DNA of 64,000 nucleotides from Sphingobacteriales bacterium JAD_PAG50586_3 (GCA_023213195.1 CP096135.1:1754616-1818615); one strand, 5' to 3'; positions 28,478-39,449 are shown, counted from the stretch's first letter. The notes: generated by a model from the sequence alone, not told the origin. Numbers and translations: made by a program.

Positions 28478-28903
28478 ATGGAAAAGGACATAACCAAAAA
28501 GTATAGCAATGGCGATGTTACCGTAGTGTGGCAACCGGGTCTGTGTATACACTCTGCCTTGTGTTTCCATGGTTTGCCCGGTGTGTTTGACCCGCGCAAG
28601 CGCCCTTGGGTAACGCTAGAGGGTGGTAAAACAGATGAGATTGTTGCACAGGTAAACAAATGCCCATCGGGCGCGCTTACTTACTATCGCAATAGCGAAA
28701 TGACAAACCCTGCGGTAGATATTGAAACTATTGTAGAGGTATCGCCCAACGGTCCATTATTGGTGTATGGCAATATTAAAATTAAAGATGCCGAAGGCAA
28801 CGAAACAATAAAAAACAAGGTAACGGCACTATGCCGTTGCGGACAATCGGCCAACAAGCCCTATTGCGATGGGACACACCGCAAAGTAGGTTTTGAAGGC
28901 TAA
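28478..28903 (+). CDS. Fe-S protein with divergent 4Fe-4S and CDGSH domains
   Basis: 141 residues with two predicted iron-sulfur sites. The first half resembles the divergent mono-cluster ferredoxin (Fer4_19) domain: CIHSALCFHGLPGVFD ... NKCPSGAL. The second half is a CDGSH iron-sulfur domain: CRCGQSANKPYCDGTHRKVGF, with the Cys3-His ligands of a 2Fe-2S cluster. Likely an electron carrier or redox sensor partnered with the FMN reductase immediately downstream. Confidence 0.9.
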   Translation: MEKDITKKYSNGDVTVVWQPGLCIHSALCFHGLPGVFDPRKRPWVTLEGGKTDEIVAQVNKCPSGALTYYRNSEMTNPAVDIETIVEVSPNGPLLVYGNIKIKDAEGNETIKNKVTALCRCGQSANKPYCDGTHRKVGFEG

Positions 28904-28916
28904 ATAAAACAAGAAA

Positions 28917-29489
28917 ATGAAAGTCTTAATTATAAGTTCAAGTACCCGCAAGGGCCGCACCAGCCATAGGGTTGCAGTGCATTTAAATAACAGGTTTAAC
29001 AATACTGATGGTATTGAGGCACGCATATTAGACCTGGCAGAGCATAAATTGCCCATGTTTGAAGAGGTGTATGTGCGCGATGAAAACCCTACAGACACAG
29101 CCAAAGAAGTAGCTAAAATGCTCAATTGGGCCGATGCTATGGTGTTTTTAACCCCCGAGTATAACGGCACTTATGCCCCCGCCCTTAAAAACCTGGTAGA
29201 CTATTATAACAAAACCGAGTTTATTAAAAAGGCGATTGGCATAGTTACCATTTCTACCGGTGCCTTAGCCGGTATGCGCTCTGCCGTGCAGTTACAAAAC
29301 TTAATTGCCGCCTTGTTTGGCTATGTTGTGCCGTATATGCTGCCTGTAGGCAACGTGACAGATAAGTTTGAAGAAGACGGCACCCTGAAATTGCCCTTGT
29401 TTGAAAACAGCATAAACAACTTTGTAGCAGAGTTTTTATGGCTGGCCGATGCTGTTGTTGCTAAGAAAGAATTAGCTGCAGTAGTTTAA
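28917..29489 (+). CDS. NADPH-dependent FMN reductase
   Basis: Flavodoxin-fold reductase, 190 residues. The phosphate-binding loop ISSSTRKGRTSHRVA is at the N-terminus, and the family motif LTPEYNGTYAPALKNLVDYY is near residue 80. It probably transfers electrons from NAD(P)H to flavin or quinone-like acceptors. Last gene of the pirin/OsmC/CDGSH run, 13 bases after its predecessor; a palindromic element follows. Confidence 0.92.
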   Translation: MKVLIISSSTRKGRTSHRVAVHLNNRFNNTDGIEARILDLAEHKLPMFEEVYVRDENPTDTAKEVAKMLNWADAMVFLTPEYNGTYAPALKNLVDYYNKTEFIKKAIGIVTISTGALAGMRSAVQLQNLIAALFGYVVPYMLPVGNVTDKFEEDGTLKLPLFENSINNFVAEFLWLADAVVAKKELAAVV

Positions 29490-29640
29490 AAGTTCCCCCT
29501 TTAAAAAGGGGGTGTCCTGACTGTAAAGTCAGGACGGGGGATTTTGTAACCACCCCGTCCGTCAGCAAGCTCATACCCCTCCCTGCAGAGGGGATTGAAT
29601 TTCGTTCTGTATAAGAACGAAAGAAAGGGAGGTGAAATGA
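29489..29640. repeat. Composite palindromic elements
   Basis: CCCCCTTTAAAAAGGGGG box, GTCCTGACTGTAAAGTCAGGAC hairpin, then a second half with CCCCTCCCTGCAGAGGGG and a CGTTCTGTATAAGAACG hairpin. Lies between convergent genes. Confidence 0.6.
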
Positions 29641-29652
29641 ACTAAAACACGC

Positions 29653-30566
29653 CTATTTCCTCTCCCAAATACGTATATAATCAATCTCATATACGTAGGG
29701 GAATTTGGTAAACAAGCCATTTAGCCCTACGCATGTATTGCTAAGTGGCGCATTAACATTAAGAATAATATTCATTGGCTTTAAGCTGCTTATATAGGGC
29801 ATGGCAGAGGTGAAAAAGTTTACCCCATCTAAGTAGAAGGATATAGAATTTCCTTCCCAATTAAAGCCAAAGGTATGCCACTCATTGTCAGTCACGGTTA
29901 TGTGGCGTTTATAGTCAGAATAGTGTTTTGGTGTTGTAAAAGTATTTTCGCATACGGTATCGGAGCCTATCATGGTTGGTGGCAGCACATAATGTACGTT
30001 TGATGTAATGGTGCGGTCTTGCCCGTTTATAAATTCAAAACCGTCAATCTCGTGCCAGCAGTCACCATCGTACATCCAAAAGTTGGCTCCAAAGGGGGCA
30101 TACGTCATCGGGAATTTAGGTGCGGGGGCAGCTTAAAGCGTATCTCGTAATAGCCGCGGTAATACTTTTGTTTAGAAAATAAAATGCCCGTAGTGTGGCT
30201 TACATCTTTTTTAGTAATGTTAAAAGTACCATTGTCCCAATCCCAAAACTCGCCCTCCATATTCTCTTTGCGGGTATATAGTTTTACAGTTCCATCAAAC
30301 ACCTTTACGTTATGGGTATCGCTTTTATAATCAACGTATGCCTGTAATTCCTTAATCTCGTTGGGCTGGTTGTAGTTGCAAACAGATATCATATTGTTGG
30401 GGTGCTGGCCCCAGCTATAGCCCACATCCCACTTTGTACGGTCTAGTCGCGTGCCGGTAAACTCATCGGCAAAGGTTTGTTTCCAGCGCGTAGTATCCTC
30501 ACCCGGAGGCTGGGCATTTAGCGCGGCGGCAATCAAAACAAGTATAAATGCTGCTAACTTTTGCAT
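29653..30566 (-). CDS. Glycoside hydrolase family 16 protein (laminarinase-like), frameshifted
   Basis: Secreted beta-glucanase of about 305 residues. Signal peptide QKLAAFILVLIAAALNAQ, then FADEFTGTRLDRTKWDVGYSWG, the usual opening of GH16 folds. The catalytic segment is HEIDGFEF (the E-x-D-x-x-E nucleophile/acid-base arrangement), followed by HTFGFNWEGNSISFYLDG and IDYIRIWE at the end. The frame breaks near 30112, where a CCCCC run is one base short; joined, it reads KLPPAPKFPMTYAPFGANFWMYD. It likely degrades beta-1,3- or mixed-link glucans; specificity cannot be set from sequence alone. No SusC/SusD pair adjoins. Confidence 0.85.
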
Positions 30567-30692
30567 AGGCTGATAATGACAAATGTAATGCCAATAGGCC
30601 AATTGGTTGGGCACAAGAGTAGCTTAAACGCATTTTTTTCTTCAATCTCACAATTTGCGCTATCTTCAACCCTTGTTTGTTTGTGAAGGCCA

Positions 30693-31457
30693 ATGAATGA
30701 TTTGCTGATACTTATAGCCCTGGCGGTGGCCCCCTGTATAATTATTGCCCTGTTTATTTACTGGCGCGATAAGTTTGACAAGGAGCCATTTAACCTGCTT
30801 GTAGGCACTTTTTTTGGCGGCATAGCATCGGTAGTACCTGCATATTTTCTTAGCCGTGGGCTCGAAGATATTATACTGGCAGGCCAAACACTTACTACCT
30901 TTGAAATTGCTATTGATGCCTTTGTATGCGTTGCCTTTGCCGAAGAAATATCTAAATACTTTTTTCTTAGGTTTATAGCCTACCCCAACAAAAATTTTAA
31001 TGAGCCTTTTGATGGTATAATGTACTCTATAATGGTAGGCATGGGCTTTGCTATGATAGAGAACCTACTGTATGTATTGAGTAACGAGGGTAACGGTATT
31101 CAAATAGCGCTGTTGCGCATGTTTACCGCCATACCGGCCCATGCGGTGTTTGCGGTTATTATGGGTTATTTTGTGGGCCTTGCCAAGCATACCAACCACA
31201 AAACGGGCTACCTGTTTCTGGGTGTTTTAGCGGCTACATTAGCCCACGGCTTCTACGACTTTTTCTTATTCATACAAAACATGCCTTACGTATACCTGGG
31301 CGCGGCTATATCGCTGCTGTTTTGTGTATACCTTTCTTTTAAAGCCATACGCCAGCACAAAAAAACTCGCCATTTGCACCTAACGGTACAAATGGCGAGG
31401 AGGGTAAGATTACCGACAGCGAAACCGGCTTTTAATACGGCGCTGTATAGCTGGTAG
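30693..31457 (+). CDS. PrsW-family intramembrane metalloprotease
   Basis: Multi-pass membrane protease of the PrsW/CAAX-protease-like clan, about 225-254 residues. The catalytic motifs are FAEEISKYFFLR, GFAMIENLLYV, HAVFAVIMGYFVG and LAHGFYDFF. It likely cleaves a membrane-bound regulator such as an anti-sigma factor, but no candidate adjoins. The last 30 residues, from about base 31366, run through the terminator hairpin of the opposite gene. An A-run at 31359-31365 just before it may be miscounted, so the natural C-terminus is uncertain. Confidence 0.85.
   Translation: MNDLLILIALAVAPCIIIALFIYWRDKFDKEPFNLLVGTFFGGIASVVPAYFLSRGLEDIILAGQTLTTFEIAIDAFVCVAFAEEISKYFFLRFIAYPNKNFNEPFDGIMYSIMVGMGFAMIENLLYVLSNEGNGIQIALLRMFTAIPAHAVFAVIMGYFVGLAKHTNHKTGYLFLGVLAATLAHGFYDFFLFIQNMPYVYLGAAISLLFCVYLSFKAIRQHKKTRHLHLTVQMARRVRLPTAKPAFNTALYSW
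31358..31399 (-). terminator. Intrinsic terminator of the PKD adhesin gene
   Basis: Minus strand: CTCGCCATTTG pairs perfectly with CAAATGGCGAG around a short, partly paired loop, followed by seven T. It lies 33 bases beyond the adhesin stop. Confidence 0.85.
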
Positions 31458-34400
31458 GGGCATTGCCCGGTATTTCATTGTTTTGGTACATGTTGGGCGG
31501 CAATTCTAAAATATGCCATTGGCCTGCTTCATCCTGCCATTCTATAATGTAATGGTCAACCTGGTTTGCACCCCAGCTTTTGTATGGGGTCCACTCCAGT
31601 TTAACTTCGTATGCAGAGTGGTCTATATTGGCTTCCAGCACAATATTATCGCCGGTTTTTCCGGTATAGCTCTTATCGTTACAAACGCTGTTTGTTTCTA
31701 TACGGTAGTAGTATTTGGTAGTTTGTATGCTGGCATCCCAATCATCGTAAGCCTGTAGGGTATCTGCCGCCGTAAACGGACCGGTAATTTGGCCAACGCT
31801 TTGGTAGCTTACACTATCGGCAGACCGGAAAACGGTGTAGTAGCTAACCAACTCGGGGAAGTAAGGCGCTTTCCATTCTGTACGGGTAAACTGGTTATCA
31901 ACCACGGTAGTGCGGGTTACGTTTGCAGGCAGTGTGGTGTAATCAATTTTAGGCAATGGCGATGTTGCTGTGTCGCTCATAGAGTATAGTGTGCCACCGC
32001 ACAAGCTAACCGCACGTATACGGTATTTATATTCGCGTGGGCAAATCCTGTCTTGGTCTAAGTAGCCGGTAACGTTGCCCGGTACGGTGCCAATTAAGAA
32101 TGCCGCAGTAGTATCGGTCCAGCCATTGGCCTGTGTGCGGTAAATTTCATAGTAATCTACAGTACAGCCACCATAAGGAGTCCACTTAATAAGCCTGTCG
32201 GTGCTTTGCAGCAGGTAAGCGGTAACATCCATGGTGCAATGTGCCTCAACACTGTCAATGCCTTTAGTATAGCCGCATTGGTCTGTAACACCTACTTTGT
32301 AGCAATAAGAGTTTGTTAATGTAGCTAAGGCCATTATTATCAGTAAACTCAGTTTGGTTTATGTTATTAATGGTGCTAATTAGCTGGTAAGTAGTACCAT
32401 CGTAACGGTAAATATCGTAGCTGCCAAAGTCAAATGCGGTAGCTGCTGCCCATTCAATTTTTACTTTGGTTTCTGATACAACAGTAACACGGCGCATAGC
32501 TGTAACGGCCGGTGGTAAAGTATCGGCAATTACTATGTAGTTGCTTTGTACCAATGTATCGGCACAGCCAAATGTATTGGTAACAATTAACGATATGTTA
32601 TAACCACCCGGGTTGGTAAATGCAATGCCTTGTGGAGCATCTAGTGCAGATGTTTGCCCGTTACCAAAATCCCATGCATAGGTTGGGTTATCTAAACCGG
32701 TAGAGTTATTGGTAAAGTTTACCGTAATACCTGAGCAACCCATTGTAGTATCGGCAACAAAAGCAGCTACGGGAATAGAAATAACTGTTACAGGGTTAGA
32801 ATATAATGTATCGGTACAACCAAACTGGTTATATAAAATTACATACGGGTTGTAAGTGCCGGGTTGGCTGTAGGTATGTTGTGGGTTAAATACGGTATCT
32901 GTTGTGCCATCACCATAATCAACAAACATGCTGTTTGCATCCTGGTAATTAAAGGCAAAGTTGGCAACAACCTGTCCGCAGCCTATAGTATCTGCGGTAG
33001 CCAGCGTTCCCGATGGTTTGCTTGGTACTGTAATAGTTATACTGTGCGAAACAGTATCCATACAACCGGTATAGGTATTAAATACCGTTAGCCATGCGGT
33101 GTATGTGCCGCTGCTGTCTACTAAATAGTTGGGTGGGGTAGTGGTTGCATAAGGGTCATCGTAAGACAGTACCCATTTAAAATTAGCTACGCTATCGGTT
33201 TGCGATGTGTTGGTATAACCAATGGTAATACCGGCGCAAGAGCTATCAACAACAGCTATGGTAAAGTCGGCAATGGGTGGTGCGTTAACTACCACATTGG
33301 CCCACGATGTATCCTGGCAACCGGTGCCATTACCTACAACCAACACAATATCGTAAACACCGGGGTTTACATAGGTGTATTGCGGTATAGAGTCAAAGCT
33401 GTAGTTACCATCGCCAAATGTCCAAGTGTACGTAGTAGCCTCTGTAGAGTTGTTGTAAAACTGTGGCAGGTATGGTGCACAGCCCGATGGGTAATCTACT
33501 ACCATATCGGCATTAGGCATATTGTAAATGGTAATAGGGTTTTGTAAGGTCATAGAGCTAGAGCAGCCCACAGTATCAAACACTACAATAGTGCTTAGAT
33601 AGGTACCTGCTATATCAAAAGCATGCGTGGTAGAAAAGTTTGTAGAGTCAACCCTGCCATCGCCAAAATACCATATCCAGTGGTCGGCATTGGTGCTAAG
33701 GTTAATAAAGTCTACGGGCAGGGTTTCGCAACCGCTGGTGTTAGATACAAAGAAGTTGGCCACAGGCCCTAGTACGGTTACATAATCGTTGTAGGTTGTA
33801 TCTGCCGTGCAGCCTTGTGGGGTAATAATAGTAAGGCTTACATCGTACACACCGGGGGTAATATACGTTTGGGCAACCATTGGGTTGTTGTTGGTAATGA
33901 TAGTACCATCGCCAAAATCCCAAATATAGGTAGAGCCCATTGGTGCAGTAGAAATGTTATTAAATACCACATTTGACGGTGCGCAGGTTACCGATGAGCT
34001 TGATGAGAACAATGGAGCTGGTTGTACAATAGTAACAGTGTTTACAACAGTATCAGTGCAGCCGTCGGCAGATGTTACATAAGCTGTAGCAATATAACTA
34101 CCATCTAAACCATAGGTGTATTGCACAGAGTTGCCTGTAACTGTTGGGCTGCCATCGCCAAAATTCCAAACAGTAGTGTAGTTAGTGCCACTTGCTGTAA
34201 GGTTAAAGTTGATAGGTGTATAACCACAAACTGTATTGTTGTTTAAGCTGAAGTTTGCGCTAAACAGGCTAATGTTTGGTTTGCTAATAGTATCGGCACA
34301 ACCATTAATATCTACAATAGCAAGCGTAATGCTATCGGTAGGCATATAAGTAAATGTATGCAATGGGTTTTGTTGGGTAGATGTGTTACCATCGCCAAAA

Positions 34401-37400
34401 TCCCAATGCCATGATACCGCGTTAGTGCTGCTATCAGCAAATTGCACAGCAATATCAGGCTGAAAGCACGATTTATTTTGAGTATAGCTAAAGTCTGCCG
34501 TAGCACCATAAACATGTATAGTGTCTATAAACGTACCTGAGCAGTTTTGGCCATCAACATTAAATACCTGTAGTTTAACGGCATAATCGCCGGGTTGGGT
34601 AAAGGTATAGCTGGTTGTTGTATTGCCGTTATTGTTTATAACAGCAAGGTTGCCCATAAACCAGTAGTGTGTATTGCCGGGGGTATAGTTTGCCGACAGG
34701 GAATTAAAATCAACAGTAAGCGGTGCGCAGCCGCCATGGGTGCTTGCGGTAAAGTTTGCTGTAGGCAGGTATACCGCAACAGGGTCTAACACATAATCGT
34801 GTGGGCAGCCCAAACCATCAGTAATGTGTAACGATAAATTATATGTACCCGGATTAGCGTATTGGTGCACAGGGAACATGTCTGTTGATGTGGTGCTATC
34901 GCCAAAACTCCACAGGTAAGTAAAGGCAGAGTCCAGGTTGTGGGCTATGTTTAAGGGTGCGTTGCACAATGTAGCCTGGTAGTTAAATTCAGGAGCTGTA
35001 ATAGGTGAGTAAACACTGCTGGTGGCAGAACCCGGGCAACCTTCGGCATCTATTGTTGTTAGCTGCACGTGGTATGTTTGGTCTGTAGAATTGTATACAT
35101 AGGTAAAGCTTTGTGCTGTTTCTATATCGCCATTTCCCATTGTCCATAACCACGATACGGCGTCAGGAGAGTTTCCGGTAAACAGCACCACAATACTATC
35201 GCAAAAATTTTGTTGCGATACGCTTATACTTGGTGTATGCCCTCCAATATCATATACATAAGGTTGGTAAACAACATCGTAGGTGCTATAGTTATCGTAC
35301 CAAACTTCGGTGTAAACTATATAATTTCCTGACGAGCCAAACTCATGTGTTGGCGAAAATTCTGTTGATGTAACACCATCGCCAAAATGCCATATTACAG
35401 AGTCGGCATACAAAAACTGATTGTTAAAGGTAAGCTGGTATGGTGCGCAGGCACTTATAAGGTAAGTACTGTCTGGGGCTAGAGTATCAGGTGGGGCATC
35501 GTAACCAATAGGTTGTGGTATAGCCGGCGGAGAATCGGCACAAATTTCTGCTGTAACGGTATCTACACAACCAAATTGGTTTGTAATAATAGCGGTGTAT
35601 GTAGGGTTGGGGAAAGCAATGGTATCAATTACAATTACAGGGCTATTTTCTGTTGATGTTTGACCATCGCTAAAAAACCATTGCACAGTAACAGAATCTT
35701 CAGGTATAGGGCGGAATTCAGATTGAATTAAACCGTTGCCGGGACCAGCGCCACAGTCAGACGATGCGCCTGCAGCAAAGGGAAACAAAGCCAGTTGGTT
35801 AAAACCATTGTATGTATTTAAACATCCGCTAGGAGTAACTATGGTTAACGATACGTTGTAGTAACCATCGGCACCATAAACATGTGTTGGGCTTTGCTCG
35901 TTGCTAATAGGAGATCCATCGCCAAAATTCCATTGGTAGCTAATGCCGTTATTGGGTGTGCTTAACGATACGGTATAAGGGGCATTGCAGCTTTGGTTTA
36001 TAGTAACCACATCTGGTTCGCCACCAAATACTTCTATATCGGCAAAGTTGGCTATAAGTTCCTGGCAGCTATCGGCTGTCATTGTAATTAATGATATGGT
36101 GTAGGTGCCCGGTTGCTCGTAAACGTGTGTTGGATTAGCGCCTGTGCCGGTGTTACCATCGCCAAAATTCCACAAATAGCTTATTGCGTTAGAGTTGTTT
36201 GCTTGGAAGGTAGAAGCTATGCCCACGCAACCTGCAAAAGGTACCGTTGGTGTAGTGTAAGCAGGTGTTACATAATTTACATTTATAAAGTCATTTATCA
36301 CAAGCGTATCGGCACAAGAGCCATTCATTGCCACCAACGTTACATCGTAAGCGCCGGGGGTGTTGTAGTAATGTGTTGGGTTTGCTTGGGTAGATGTTGT
36401 ACCATCGCCAAAAATCCAGCTAAAGCCGGTAGCGCCTTGCGTATAGTTTATAAACTGGGCATTTACAGTACAGCCCGATGTGTTTGTAGCATTAAAATCT
36501 GCCATAACATGTATAATGTTTACAGCATTTACTACGCTGGCAGTATCTGTACAACCATAGCTGTTGGTTGTAATAAGGGTTACATTGTAGTTGCCGCTGG
36601 CGTTGTATGTTGCTACCGGGTTTTCATCGGTAGATGTTGTTCCGTTACCCAACTCCCACGCATAACTTACAGCGTTGGTAGATGTGCTTGTAAAGCTTAC
36701 GGGCGATAATACACATGCCGATGGTGAACCTACAGTAAAAGCACTTATAGGCTGTGGGTTAACACTTATAAAATCTGTTAATGTTACTGATGAGTTACAA
36801 GATGATCCACTACCAAAAATAGTAGTAAGCGATACTGTGTAGCTTACTACGTTTTGTGTGCTGTTTACAAAGGTGTGGTTAACAGTAGGCACATTAGTTG
36901 TTACCGGTGCGGTGCCATCGCCAAAATCCCAAACATATTGTTGGGCGTTTAAAACGTTTGTACAGTTAAGTGTTACGGCCAAAGGGCTGCAACCACTATC
37001 TACTGATGCTGTAACATCAGGTATAATTCCGTTGGTAATATTAATATCAAAGTTTGTAGTGTCGGTACAGCCGCTGCTGCCGGTTGCTATATAAGTTACA
37101 GTATATATACCAAAGCTTCCGTATATGTGCGATGGGGCTGCTATTGATGCCGTTTGGCCATCGCCAAATTCCCAATAGTGAGATACTGCGTTGGTAGATG
37201 TTTGAGAGAAGTTAAGAGATTCGTTAGGGTCGCATATTACAGTGCTGTTTGCCGTTGCTATAGCATTAGGCTTAGGCTGCACATTTACCGGCACAATAGC
37301 CGATGCGCAAGCGTTTTGAAAACCATCAACAAATACCAAAACACTTACATTGGTGTTCGGGTTAAAGTTGTTATAAATGTGGGTTGGGTTATTTATGTTA

Positions 37401-37874
37401 GATAATAGTACACCATCGCCAAAATTCCATACAAAAGAATCTCCTACCACAGGCTGGTTAGTAAATTGAAAAAGCGTTTGTTGCTCGCAACCTGCTGGTG
37501 GTGCAGCAGTAAAAGATACAGAAGGGGCTTGTACTGTTAAGGTTTCTGTAGCTGTGCTTATAGGCGTGCCACCTTGCATAATTTGCAGGGTAACGGTAAA
37601 GCTGCCCGCATAGGTATACACCTGCGTAGGGTTGGTTTGGCTGCTGCCGGGCGTGCCGTTACCAAAGTTCCATAGGTAGGTAGCACCTAAAGGCACGTTG
37701 GTAGAGGTATTGGTAAATTGTACCGAAGCAGTAGTACCGCCACACAAAAACAGCGTATTATCAGACACCGTAAACGATGCCTATGGCAAACATGCCGGTG
37801 CCCCACAGTAGGGCTACTGCAAGGCAAGCTATGTATTTGGCTTTTTCCTTTATTAGTGTAAAAAATGGGTTCAT
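31432..37874 (-). CDS. Giant PKD-repeat surface adhesin with Fn3-like C-terminus, frameshifted
   Basis: About 2,145 residues. The start is ATG 37874: NPFFTLIKEKAKYIACLAVALLWGTGMFA is a signal peptide, followed (after a one-base break near 37777) by SFTVSDNTLFLCGG. About 21 PKD-like repeats follow, each with a W.FGDG.....P.H.Y...G.Y.V.L core. From about base 32560 four Fn3-like domains follow to the end. A second break near 32328 (one extra G) joins EFTDNN to ALATLTNSYCYKVGV. The protein ends TSYTAPY with a terminator 33 bases beyond, and has no visible T9SS sorting tail. The separate type-B sorting-domain protein lies just upstream on the same strand. Role: adhesion or surface structure, by inference. 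Confidence 0.85.
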
Positions 37875-37918
37875 CTTAATTGGGGGTGGTTTGTGGTTGG
37901 GTTGGTATGCTTTTGGTA

Positions 37919-38359
37919 TTAGTTTATTAATGTTACAGTACCCTCTTGCTCTACTATGCCATATGCAAGGCCGCGGGCGCTAACTTTGTATATATATACA
38001 TCTTGCTGACTTAAAACACCTTGGTATGTTCCATCCCAGCCTTGTTGCAAATCTGTGGTTTCGTATAATAATTCGCCCCAGCGGTTGTATATAAGCATCT
38101 TAAATGTTTCAATACCATCGCCTTTAGGTACAAAGGTTTCATTAATGCCATCGCCATTTGGGGTAAATGCATTAGGTATATAAAGAATAGCCCCCGGGGT
38201 AACACGTGCGTAGTTAGACGTGCTTTGCACCTGTGGCTGGTTCTTTTTAAAAGCCGTAACGCGGTAGTTCTGCGCGTTTACAGGGAATGTGTTTTGTGCG
38301 TTTACACTCATGGCTAGTGCTATTAGCAGTACAATTGCGAGTATTAAAGCTTTTTTCAT
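37919..38359 (-). CDS. Small secreted protein with gliding-motility C-terminal (T9SS type B) domain
   Basis: 146 residues: signal peptide KKALILAIVLLIALAMSVNAQ, a 45-residue linker, then ILYIPNAFTPNGDGINETFVPKG ... MLIYNRWGELLYETTDLQQGWDG ... VYIYKVSARG, the CHU_C/type B sorting domain of T9SS substrates. Normally this domain sits at the end of long PKD adhesins; here it is almost the whole protein. It is upstream of the adhesin gene (start 37874), 45 bases before it on the same strand. ATG 38359 is preferred because upstream codons spoil the signal peptide. Confidence 0.88.
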   Translation of the reverse strand: MKKALILAIVLLIALAMSVNAQNTFPVNAQNYRVTAFKKNQPQVQSTSNYARVTPGAILYIPNAFTPNGDGINETFVPKGDGIETFKMLIYNRWGELLYETTDLQQGWDGTYQGVLSQQDVYIYKVSARGLAYGIVEQEGTVTLIN

Positions 38360-38627
38360 AGCAATTCTTCTTTGTTGTATTAATTGGGTGATACAAAGAA
38401 AGACTACCACTATAGGGTGCCAAGGCAATAGAAGTACTTACACTTGCGGATGTAAGATTTTTAAGCGGATTGGAAAGGGAAAAGGCGGCGGCAAAAACGA
38501 TTTACATGATTAATAATAACTTACAGACTGTAAAAGGTTATTTGAGGGAGTTAAAACATGTACCAAATACTTTTTTTGCCTTTTTTCACATTTTTCAGCA
38601 CTTAAATCGTAAAATTTGCATTTAGGG
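38360..38627. other. Spacer upstream of tRNA-Phe
   Basis: About 270 bases, AT-rich, with no gene that I can support. It should hold the promoter of the sorting-domain protein on the minus strand, though no consensus pair is visible. Confidence 0.5.
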
Positions 38628-38657
38628 TTTGGAGATTAACAAAAAATATTATCTTTG
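38628..38657 (+). promoter_or_regulatory. Promoter of tRNA-Phe
   Basis: TTTG at 38628-38631, 18 bases, TATCTTTG at 38650-38657; the mature tRNA begins 18 bases later. Confidence 0.7.
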
Positions 38658-38674
38658 CAGCCCTATTTAAGGTT

Positions 38675-38747
38675 GGTGCGGTAGCTCAGTCGGTAGAGCA
38701 AAGGACTGAAAATCCTTGTGTCGGGGGTTCGATTCCCTCCCACACCA
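38675..38747 (+). tRNA. tRNA-Phe (anticodon GAA)
   Basis: Cloverleaf of 73 bases: acceptor GGTGCGG with CCACACC, D arm GCTC/GAGC, anticodon stem AAGGA/TCCTT with loop CTGAAAA, T arm GGGGG/CCCTC around TTCGATT. Position 5-68 of the acceptor is a C-A mismatch, possibly a sequence error (T expected). The 3' CCA is not encoded. Confidence 0.95.
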
Positions 38748-38760
38748 CAACAGTTCTCAA

Positions 38761-38792
38761 CAAAAGCTTATGAAAATAGGCTTTTGTTTTTT
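38761..38792 (+). terminator. Intrinsic terminator after tRNA-Phe
   Basis: CAAAAGCTTAT, GAAA loop, ATAGGCTTTTG (one G-T pair), then six T. Confidence 0.88.
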
Positions 38793-38793
38793 C

Positions 38794-38857
38794 GGGGATT
38801 AGGTGATTTCACAAGCGCTTGCTTGTCCCGATTCATCGGGAAAGAGGTCATCGGTTC
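38794..38857 (+). pseudogene. Decayed tRNA-Ala copy with a palindrome in the anticodon arm
   Basis: The sequence parallels the intact tRNA-Ala 73 bases downstream: GGGGATTAG (38794) matches its 5' end, AGCGCTTGC (38814 on) its D/anticodon stem, and a 16-base block AAGAGGTCATCGGTTC (38842-38857) is identical to 38907-38922. The D arm is eroded, the anticodon loop is replaced by TGTCCCGATTCATCGGGA, and the T arm and acceptor 3' end are missing. It cannot fold as a tRNA. Confidence 0.7.
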
Positions 38858-38865
38858 TTTAAAAC

Positions 38866-38939
<74 letters not shown>

Positions 38940-38943
38940 CTTC

Positions 38944-38969
38944 AAATCCCGCCTCGGCGGGATTTTTTG
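38944..38969 (+). terminator. Intrinsic terminator after tRNA-Ala
   Basis: AATCCCGC, CTCG loop, GCGGGATT, then a T-run. Confidence 0.88.
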
Positions 38970-39003
38970 TTATTACCTATAATGTATTCATTAATCCGAT
39001 AGT

Positions 39004-39411
39004 ATGGCCCGGTATATTATTCATATTGCTACAGCTATTTATTTAGTAATTGTAATTATATGTACCGTTAGCGTAATTCAATATTATATTACCTATACCA
39101 AAGGAACGCCTATACAAGTTAAACTGGAAAAGGTTGATGAGCACTATCGGAGCCGGGGAGCCAGCTACCATTCAATCGGATTTCACCATAAAGGAGAATA
39201 CCATTCTATCAACGTATATAATTACCCTTCTGAAGGTTTAAACGAGGGCGACACCATCTGTTTAAAATACAGCGCTAAGTATAAGAAGTATGCCCTATGT
39301 TTAAACCGAGAAAGTTATTATACATTTAATTTTATTGCTGTAGGAATACTTTGGCTAATGGGCATATATGGAGTTTATAAATTCAAGTTGTTATCAATTA
39401 AAAATTGGTAA
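39004..39411 (+). CDS. Two-helix membrane protein of unknown function
   Basis: 135 residues with a helix at about 5-27 and another at about 110-127 flanking a soluble domain (GTPIQVKLEKVDEHY ... GDTICLKYSAKYKKYALCLNRE). The layout resembles DUF3592-type proteins, in which a beta-sandwich-like domain sits between two helices, but I cannot confirm family membership. Confidence 0.65.
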   Translation: MARYIIHIATAIYLVIVIICTVSVIQYYITYTKGTPIQVKLEKVDEHYRSRGASYHSIGFHHKGEYHSINVYNYPSEGLNEGDTICLKYSAKYKKYALCLNRESYYTFNFIAVGILWLMGIYGVYKFKLLSIKNW

Positions 39412-39449
39412 ACCATTATTACATACATTTTGCAATTCAATAATACATT

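Noticed and set aside
36113..36709. Long antisense frame (198 codons) inside the PKD adhesin
   Set aside because: Shadow of the repeat-rich, biased adhesin sequence on the other strand; Cys/Tyr/Arg-rich with no domain.
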